Origin: an uncultured Clostridia bacterium
GTDB lineage: Bacteria > Bacillota > Clostridia > Monoglobales > Firm-18
Assembly (NCBI GenBank): GCA_937914775.1
Contig: CALDNB010000261.1
Span: 1-10,780 of the forward strand
Length of the DNA stretch: 10,780 bases
Direction of reading: 5' to 3'
Part shown: positions 6,007 through 10,780 of the stretch, one piece after another
Layout: each line of letters begins with the position of its first letter
Position numbering within the stretch: the first letter of the stretch is position 1
The notes under the pieces: generated by a model
Told to the model about the DNA's origin: nothing
Seen by the model: only the letters and a program-made list of their open reading frames with translations
Database searches by the model: none
Made by a program: the position numbers and the translations under genes

Positions 6007-6798
6007 ATGAATTTCAAAATAGCAACATATAATATCTGGTCAGGCAGAAACAATGCAGAAATACAAACAAGAAATTATGACTGGACTGCAGAGGTTATTT
6101 CGGAAATCGGACCTGATATTATTGGTTTACAGGAAGTGGGAAAGGGCCCTTGTTATGGGTTTCCTGCCGCTTACGATATAGAAGAAGAGGTTCCGGAGTA
6201 TCTTGGTAAAAAACTTGGAATGTATTCATATTTTGCTCCTGCCATAACGACAAACTCCTATGGTTATGGTAATGCACTTCTTTCCAAATATCCTATAAAA
6301 AGCGCAAATAGTATAAAAATTCCAGACGCTAGTTCTAATGTTGAAAGTCGTTGTGTATTGGTTGCCGAGATAGATGTTTGTAATGGAATTACTGTATTGG
6401 TTACTCATTTCGGCCTTTCGCCAGAAGAACAGAGACAAGGAATAGAAACAGTTCTCTCACTTATAGAGGAATCAAAAAAACCTGTGATTTTTATGGGTGA
6501 TTTGAATATTACACCGGATAATGAGATTTTAAAGCCACTATTCGAAAGGCTTACCGATACCGCAAACGGCTCTGTACAGCCATATACCTGGCCATCGGCT
6601 TTTACCAGATATACAGGTGTTTCTGAAAAGAAGTATGATATGGACAGGCGGCGGAAGGTTGATTATATATTTACAACACAGCACTTTAAAACTTTAAAAA
6701 GTGATATTCACTTTTCACTTGCATCTGACCATCTTCCTTTTGTGGCAGATCTGGAAGTTCAGGATGAAAAACAAAAAGCAACAGGAGAGCAGATATGA
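6007..6798 (+). CDS. Endonuclease/exonuclease/phosphatase (EEP) family hydrolase
   Basis: A 263-residue member of the DNase I/ExoIII/inositol-phosphatase fold, with no signal peptide. The catalytic set is complete: YNIW with N9, LQEV with E43 (metal), THFG with H134, GDLN with D165 and N167, DYIF with D219, and SDHLP with D241 and H242. Such enzymes cut phosphodiester or phosphomonoester bonds using Mg2+; small stand-alone members act on nucleic acids, sphingomyelin or other phospho-compounds, and the motifs do not tell which. The start is fixed by GGAGGG ending six bases before the ATG. Its end overlaps the next gene by four bases (ATGA), which implies translational coupling and probably a shared pathway with the MBL-fold hydrolase. 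First gene of a four-gene operon. Confidence 0.88.
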   Translation: MNFKIATYNIWSGRNNAEIQTRNYDWTAEVISEIGPDIIGLQEVGKGPCYGFPAAYDIEEEVPEYLGKKLGMYSYFAPAITTNSYGYGNALLSKYPIKSANSIKIPDASSNVESRCVLVAEIDVCNGITVLVTHFGLSPEEQRQGIETVLSLIEESKKPVIFMGDLNITPDNEILKPLFERLTDTANGSVQPYTWPSAFTRYTGVSEKKYDMDRRRKVDYIFTTQHFKTLKSDIHFSLASDHLPFVADLEVQDEKQKATGEQI

Positions 6799-7646
6799 TA
6801 AACGAAAATACAATTATGTATCAGGTAACAGAAACAAGTTCTTTTATGATGTCATTTGTTATAGTTACGAAGAATAATAATGCTATTGTTATTGATGGCG
6901 GAAGAGTGGAGGATATGCCTCTTTTAAAACAGTACATAGGAGGAAGACATATTTCTGCCTGGATATTAACCCATGCTCATGATGACCATATCGGTGGTAT
7001 GATAGCAGAGTACAGAAAAAACAAATGGGCTGATTTTGATGTCGAAAAAATATATTTCAATTTTCCAATGGAGTTTCTTGATATGCCCGAGTATGCAAAC
7101 AACGGAGATGTTCGGGAAACACTGCCGGCGTTTGCAGAAATTATGCCGGAAATACAACATCTTACACATATTGCAGTGGAAGGCGAATCGGTTACAGTTG
7201 ACGAAGTAAAAATTGATTTTATTTTTACCTATCGGAAAAGCATTCTGACCAATATTATAAACAACAGTTCTCTTGTTTTTAAGGTTATTACACCGGACAC
7301 ATCGGTGCTTTTTCTCGGAGATATAGGCCCTGAGGCGGGAGATATACTGTATTTTGAGTCGAGGCATCTTTTAAAATCGGATATGGTACAAATGTCCCAT
7401 CACGGAGCTTTTGGTTGCGGAATGGAAGTTTATGCCGCTGTAAAACCTGATGCTTGTTTATGGTGTTGTCGGGAAGAAAACTATAACGGATTAAAAATCG
7501 GCACAAGAGATTATGAAGATTTTAAAAGACTCAACTGGCTGGCACCGCGGAAATTCCCTGCGACAGTTACACGGGAATGGATGGATATTCTGGGTGTGAA
7601 AAAGCATTATGTCACAAAAGATGGTACAAACGAAATTGTACTTTAA
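6795..7646 (+). CDS. Metallo-beta-lactamase (MBL) fold hydrolase
   Basis: A 283-residue, apparently cytoplasmic MBL-fold protein. The Zn-binding signature THAHDDH is complete (H60, H62, D64, H65). It is followed by NNSSLVFKV, FLGDIG with the bridging D176, and SHHGAFG (H202, H203). The NxSSLV strand together with SHHG resembles the hydrolase domain of ComEC/Rec2 and its stand-alone relatives more than true beta-lactamases. Those relatives are thought to be nucleases or phosphodiesterases. The protein has no membrane segments, so it is not ComEC itself. Its ATG overlaps the stop of the EEP gene as ATGA, with AGGAG inside that gene seven bases upstream. The pair may act on one phosphoester substrate in sequence; that is inference only. 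Confidence 0.88.
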   Translation: MINENTIMYQVTETSSFMMSFVIVTKNNNAIVIDGGRVEDMPLLKQYIGGRHISAWILTHAHDDHIGGMIAEYRKNKWADFDVEKIYFNFPMEFLDMPEYANNGDVRETLPAFAEIMPEIQHLTHIAVEGESVTVDEVKIDFIFTYRKSILTNIINNSSLVFKVITPDTSVLFLGDIGPEAGDILYFESRHLLKSDMVQMSHHGAFGCGMEVYAAVKPDACLWCCREENYNGLKIGTRDYEDFKRLNWLAPRKFPATVTREWMDILGVKKHYVTKDGTNEIVL

Positions 7647-7682
7647 TCTCATGAACAGAAATTTAATTAAAGGAAGCGTATT

Positions 7683-8288
7683 ATGAAAAAAGAAATTGTT
7701 AATTATCTGTGTATCGTAATCGGAAGTATTCTATATGCAGTTTCTACTGTTGCTTTTATATTTCCACATTCCCTTTTGCTTGGTGGAACAAGCGGAATTT
7801 CAGTAATTTTAAACGAGTTTTTGTCGGCTATGTCACCGGGTACGATTCTTGTTGTAATTAACTTTGCTCTTTTAATTGCGGCATTTGTTGTTTTAGGCAG
7901 GGAAATGGCAGTTAAAACTTTTGTCGGCTCTACATTAACCACAGTTTTTGTAGGCGTTTTTGAAAAAGTATTTGGTGATGGAGTAATTATATCAAATATT
8001 TATTTGTCCGCAATTACAGGTGCCGTGATTATTGCATTGGCAAGTGCAATTATGTTTTACGTCCGTTCAAGTTCGGGAGGAACCGATATAATAGCACTTA
8101 TTGTAAAAAAGTATTCAAAAATGGATATAGGGAAAGCACTTCTGGCAACAGATATTTTAATTGTGCTTGTGGGCGGCTTTTTGTCAGGCTTAACAGTTCT
8201 TTTAAGTTCCTTTATCGGACTTATTATTAAAACATTTGGTATTGACTTTGTAATCGGCTTAATTAAAAGAAACGTAGAGGAGGATTAA
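7683..8288 (+). CDS. YitT-family (DUF161) integral membrane protein, short form
   Basis: A 201-residue membrane protein with about five hydrophobic segments (roughly 5-27, 54-72, 80-97, 107-126 and 153-182). It carries the YitT hallmarks LGGTSGIS (33-40) and SSSGGTDIIALIV (129-141), probably two related half-repeats of the fold. Typical YitT proteins are about 280 residues and end in a soluble DUF2179 domain. This one stops after the last membrane segment, so that domain is missing; the frame ends cleanly in a TAA one base before the next gene, so this looks natural rather than broken. The family's transport substrate is not established. The start is supported by AAGGAAG upstream. It sits 36 bases after the MBL gene and likely belongs to the same operon, perhaps moving a substrate or product of the hydrolases. 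Confidence 0.85.
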   Translation: MKKEIVNYLCIVIGSILYAVSTVAFIFPHSLLLGGTSGISVILNEFLSAMSPGTILVVINFALLIAAFVVLGREMAVKTFVGSTLTTVFVGVFEKVFGDGVIISNIYLSAITGAVIIALASAIMFYVRSSSGGTDIIALIVKKYSKMDIGKALLATDILIVLVGGFLSGLTVLLSSFIGLIIKTFGIDFVIGLIKRNVEED

Positions 8289-8289
8289 G

Positions 8290-9087
8290 ATGTCCGGTAA
8301 TTATCATACACACTCCCGCTTTTGCGACGGAGAAAATACCCTTGAAGAAATAGTTTTGTCTGCCATTGACATCGGTTTTTCGTCTATCGGTTTTTCTGGT
8401 CACGGTTACAATCCCGGCTCTGTGTATTGTATGCAGGATACGGAAGGGTATATTAAAGAAATATCACGTCTTAAGGGAAAATATAAGGGCAAAATACAGG
8501 TTTACTGCGGCGTGGAGGAAGAGGCAGTTTCTTTTGTAAACAGAGAGGATTTTGACTTTATTATAGGCAGTTCTCACTATTTTTACGTTGGCGGCAAACA
8601 TTATCCAATTGATTCAAATTATGACTGTTTTAAGAAGTGTCTGGAAGTTTTTGATTATGACATTATAAAACTTGCGGAAACTTATTATAACGGGTTTGTA
8701 AGTTATATTTTAAAAAGAAAACCTGATATAATAGGGCATTTTGACTTGATAACAAAGTTTGACGAAATGGACGAAATGCGGTTTTTAAATAATCCGAAGT
8801 ATTTGAAATTGTCGGAGGATTATATAAAACAGGCAGCTAAAAGCGGTTGTCTGTTTGAAGTAAATACGGGTGCAATTTCAAGGGGTTACAGAAAAACACC
8901 GTACCCTTACGAAAACCTTCTGTATGTTTTAAAACAAGAGGGGAACGGACTTGTTCTTTCTTCGGACTGTCATAATGTGAAAAATCTTAATTTTTATTTT
9001 AAAGAAACCGAAGCCTTGCTAAAAGATATTGGCTTTGACTGTGTATATGAACTTGATGAAGGTGTTTTCAAAAAAAGATACCTGTAA
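8290..9087 (+). CDS. PHP-domain phosphatase, HisJ (histidinol-phosphatase) family
   Basis: A 265-residue PHP protein matching the HisJ/HisK family in length and motifs: YHTHSRFCDG (5-14), GFSGHG (34-39), GVEEE (74-78), GSSHYF (93-98), GHFD (149-152), EVNTG (190-194) and SSDCH (224-228). These supply the histidines, aspartates and glutamate of a trinuclear metal site. Family members convert L-histidinol phosphate to histidinol in histidine synthesis (EC 3.1.3.15). No other his gene is visible here, and the gene is one base after the YitT stop in a phosphoesterase operon. A different sugar- or nucleotide-phosphate substrate is therefore equally plausible. Its ribosome binding site (GAGGAGG) lies inside the end of the YitT gene, which suggests coupling. 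The family is sure; the specific reaction is not. Confidence 0.85.
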   Translation: MSGNYHTHSRFCDGENTLEEIVLSAIDIGFSSIGFSGHGYNPGSVYCMQDTEGYIKEISRLKGKYKGKIQVYCGVEEEAVSFVNREDFDFIIGSSHYFYVGGKHYPIDSNYDCFKKCLEVFDYDIIKLAETYYNGFVSYILKRKPDIIGHFDLITKFDEMDEMRFLNNPKYLKLSEDYIKQAAKSGCLFEVNTGAISRGYRKTPYPYENLLYVLKQEGNGLVLSSDCHNVKNLNFYFKETEALLKDIGFDCVYELDEGVFKKRYL

Positions 9088-9104
9088 GGGAACTTTTTTT
9101 CCCT
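9087..9104 (+). terminator. Weak hairpin at the end of the phosphoesterase operon
   Basis: AGGGAA (9087-9092) can pair with TTCCCT (9099-9104) around a CTTTTT loop right after the HisJ stop. The T residues lie in the loop and arm rather than after the stem, so it is not a proper intrinsic terminator. Transcripts may continue into the lipoprotein gene, for which I find no clear promoter. Confidence 0.3.
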
Positions 9105-9155
9105 AATTATCGTCTAAAAATTATAAATAAAAAAATATATTGGAGGAAATTACTT

Positions 9156-9842
9156 ATGAACAAAAAACTTATGACACTTATTGCAGGAGTTCTTGTTGTG
9201 TGCTCATTGTTTGCGCTTTGGGGCTGCGGCGAAAAACCTGTAACAAACGAGGACGAAATTGTTGAAGATGAGATTGTTGATGTTACAGATGACCCAATTG
9301 AAGATGTGGAAGCAGAAGTAGAAGAAGAAAAACCTGCAGAGAAACCTGTTGAGAAGCCGGTTGAAAAGCCTGTTCAGAAACCAGCGGAAAAACCTGCAGA
9401 AAAACCTGCAGAGAAACCTGTTGAGAAGCCTGTAGAAGAGCCAAAAACAGTAGGACAGAAACTACTTGCAGATTTCTATGCAAAGGCATCAAGCGGTGAC
9501 GTAATGACTGTTGCAAAAGCAATAGTATCAAATGAAATTATTCAGTTCCCGGGTGATGCAATGGCAGTAGAACCAGGATTTTTAAGCGGTTTTGACAACT
9601 ACGAAGTACACGGTTTTAAAAACGGTGCAATGTTTGGACCGGTTATGGGTACAATACCATTTGTGGGCTATGTATTTGAACTTGAAGACGGTGCAGATAA
9701 AAATGCCTTTGTTGACGGTTTAAAAGCCAATGCAAATTTAAGATGGAACATTTGCACAGAAGCAGACGAAATGGTAACAGGCGTTTCAGGAAACAAAGTG
9801 TTTTTCTTAATGTGCTGTTCAACATTTGAAACAGAGGAATAA
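9156..9842 (+). CDS. Lipoprotein with KPxE-repeat stalk and unrecognised C-terminal domain
   Basis: A 228-residue exported lipoprotein. The signal peptide (KK plus a hydrophobic core) ends in the lipobox LWGC, with C24 to be lipidated and held on the outer face of the membrane. Residues 26-58 are very acidic. Residues 59-94 are nine tandem copies of KP(A/V)(E/Q), a stiff, charged spacer of the kind that carries a domain through the cell wall. Residues about 97-228 are a compact domain (ADFYAKASSGDV at the start, VSGNKVFFLMC near the end) that I cannot assign with confidence. A distant likeness to small clostridial lipoprotein domains is possible. GGAGG at 9142-9146 sets the ATG. It lies 68 bases after the phosphatase gene and has its own terminator. 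Confidence 0.85.
   Translation: MNKKLMTLIAGVLVVCSLFALWGCGEKPVTNEDEIVEDEIVDVTDDPIEDVEAEVEEEKPAEKPVEKPVEKPVQKPAEKPAEKPAEKPVEKPVEEPKTVGQKLLADFYAKASSGDVMTVAKAIVSNEIIQFPGDAMAVEPGFLSGFDNYEVHGFKNGAMFGPVMGTIPFVGYVFELEDGADKNAFVDGLKANANLRWNICTEADEMVTGVSGNKVFFLMCCSTFETEE
9330..9437 (+). repeat. Nine tandem 12-bp coding repeats (KPxE)
   Basis: 108 bases made of nine imperfect 12-bp units (AAACCTGCAGAG-like), each coding K-P-A/V-E/Q. Units vary mainly at third positions and at the A/V codon (GCA/GTT), with unit order A V V V A A A V V. Such arrays gain or lose units by slippage in whole codons, so the stalk length may vary between strains. Confidence 0.9.
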
Positions 9843-9847
9843 TAATT

Positions 9848-9881
9848 AAGGGCTTGTGCATATAACGCAAGCCCTTTTTTT
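9848..9881 (+). terminator. Intrinsic terminator of the lipoprotein gene, abutting the MBOAT gene
   Basis: An 11-pair stem (9848-9858 with 9866-9876, one G-U pair) holds the core AAGGGCTTG/CAAGCCCTT and a seven-base loop. It is followed by a T run to 9881. The next ribosome binding site begins two or three bases later, which leaves no room for a separate promoter for the acyltransferase. Confidence 0.9.
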
Positions 9882-9894
9882 ACGAGGTGAAAAT

Positions 9895-10780
9895 ATGGTA
9901 TTTTCAAGCATTCCCTTTTTGTATTACTTTTTGCCTTTGGTAATACTCTTTTACCTTGCGGCTCCAAAAAAACTTAAAAATCCGGTACTTTTGTTGTCAA
10001 GTATCGTGTTTTATGCCTGGGGTGAGCCAAGGTACGTATTTTTAATGCTTGGAACGGTGCTGGCAAATTACATTTTAGGTATTTTAATTGAAAAGCATCG
10101 GGGCAGACCTTTGGCTAAAGTGTATATGACGGTGTCCGCAGTTCTTTCTCTTGGGGCACTGGGGTATTTTAAATATGCCGATTTCTTTATTGAAAATTTT
10201 AACAGGGCAACAGGGTTGTCTGTGGGGTTTTTAAATATTGCCCTTCCTATCGGTATAAGTTTTTACACTTTCCAGATTTTAAGTTATACAATAGACGTGT
10301 ATCGCGGAAACGTGAAAGCACAGAAGAATTTTATCACTCTTGCAACTTATGTGGCACTTTTCCCTCAACTTATTGCAGGACCTATAGTTCGGTATATTGA
10401 CATTGAAAGGGAACTTGTTTCTCGTACCCACAGTTTTGAAAAAATATCTGTAGGTATAAGCAGATTTGTAACGGGACTTTCAAAAAAAGTGCTTCTTGCA
10501 AATACTTTGGGAGAACTTTGTGCATTTTTCCAGGGTACGTCTGACAAGTCGGTACTTTTTTACTGGCTTTATGTTGTTGCATATATGCTGCAGGTGTATT
10601 TTGATTTTTCGGGATACAGCGATATGGCAATAGGCCTTGGAAAAATATTCGGCTTTGAATTTTTGGAAAACTTTAATTATCCTTTTATTGCAAAAAGCAT
10701 AACGGAGTTCTGGAGAAGATGGCATATTTCTCTTGGGACGTGGTTTCGTGACTACGTTTATATTCCCATGGGCGGAAATC
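9895..10780 (+). CDS. MBOAT-family O-acyltransferase (AlgI-like), N-terminal part, runs off the window
   Basis: The first 295 codons of a polytopic membrane protein, still open at the right edge. It begins MVFSSIPFLYYFLPLV, the standard opening of AlgI/DltB-type MBOAT proteins. It also carries NPVLLLSSIVFYAWGEP, LPIGISFYTFQILSY, LFPQLIAGPIVRY, FDFSGYSDMAIG and FWRRWHISLGTWFRDYVYIP. These are the conserved blocks before the catalytic histidine, which lies beyond the window in this family. AlgI-like proteins pass acetyl groups across the membrane to O-acetylate exopolysaccharides or wall polymers, normally with an AlgJ/PatB-type partner, to be expected downstream. CGAGGTG eight bases before ATG 9895 sets the start. 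It follows the lipoprotein terminator closely, so expression depends on read-through. Confidence 0.93.
   Translation, partial: MVFSSIPFLYYFLPLVILFYLAAPKKLKNPVLLLSSIVFYAWGEPRYVFLMLGTVLANYILGILIEKHRGRPLAKVYMTVSAVLSLGALGYFKYADFFIENFNRATGLSVGFLNIALPIGISFYTFQILSYTIDVYRGNVKAQKNFITLATYVALFPQLIAGPIVRYIDIERELVSRTHSFEKISVGISRFVTGLSKKVLLANTLGELCAFFQGTSDKSVLFYWLYVVAYMLQVYFDFSGYSDMAIGLGKIFGFEFLENFNYPFIAKSITEFWRRWHISLGTWFRDYVYIPMGGN

Noticed and set aside
6966..7367. 133-codon minus-strand frame inside the MBL gene
   Set aside because: It lies wholly across the HxHxDH-containing coding region of a conserved protein and has no recognisable features.
9098..9127. Promoter for the lipoprotein gene using TATAAA at 9122-9127
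   Set aside because: The hexamer at the right distance upstream (TTCCCT) is far from a -35; the region is so AT-rich that -10-like words are expected by chance.
9330..9437. Regular 12-bp repeats as a possible CRISPR or iteron array
   Set aside because: Units are contiguous, in frame and code KPxE; there are no spacers and no replication genes.

Overview
The window reads as chromosomal DNA of a low-GC Gram-positive bacterium, most likely an uncultured, gut-type Clostridia. This is inferred from AT-rich codon use, strong AGGAGG-type ribosome binding sites, textbook SigA promoters with 17-bp spacers, S-layer-homology (SLH) surface proteins, a Sec lipoprotein and short intrinsic terminators. There are no tRNAs, rRNAs, CRISPR arrays, IS elements or phage genes, and no gene-free stretch longer than about 150 bases.

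Layout. (1) 1-1396: the tail of one SLH-domain protein and a complete tandem paralog, each with its own terminator; the second has a very good promoter. (2) 1412-2990: a small nitroreductase, then a BNR/Asp-box sialidase-like gene broken by a one-base frameshift in a GGG run. (3) 3025-4910: a NodB-fold-like putative carbohydrate deacetylase (minus) facing away from an AraC-family regulator (plus). Both promoters lie in their 125-bp gap, which also holds an 11-bp perfect inverted repeat with arms 52 bp apart, a candidate operator. (4) 4948-5820: a PHP-domain (CehA/McbA-like) metallohydrolase on the minus strand. Its promoter is back to back with that of the next unit. (5) 6007-9087: a tight four-gene plus-strand operon of EEP-family phosphoesterase/nuclease, MBL-fold hydrolase, YitT-like membrane protein without the usual C-terminal domain, and a HisJ-like PHP phosphatase. 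(6) 9156-9842: a lipoprotein with nine KP(A/V)(E/Q) repeats and an unrecognised C-terminal domain. (7) 9895 to the window end: the start of an AlgI-like MBOAT O-acyltransferase.

How it may work together (inference). The ends of the window are about the cell envelope: SLH proteins that bind secondary cell-wall polymer, a wall-spanning lipoprotein, and an acyltransferase of the type that O-acetylates exopolysaccharide or wall polymer. The middle looks like carbohydrate or phosphoester catabolism under AraC control. The densest feature is four metal-dependent hydrolases of three unrelated folds (PHP twice, EEP, MBL) within about 4.2 kb around one divergent promoter pair. I cannot name their substrate. 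Four genes need shorter starts than the longest reading frame, because a ribosome binding site, promoter or terminator occupies the longer version.
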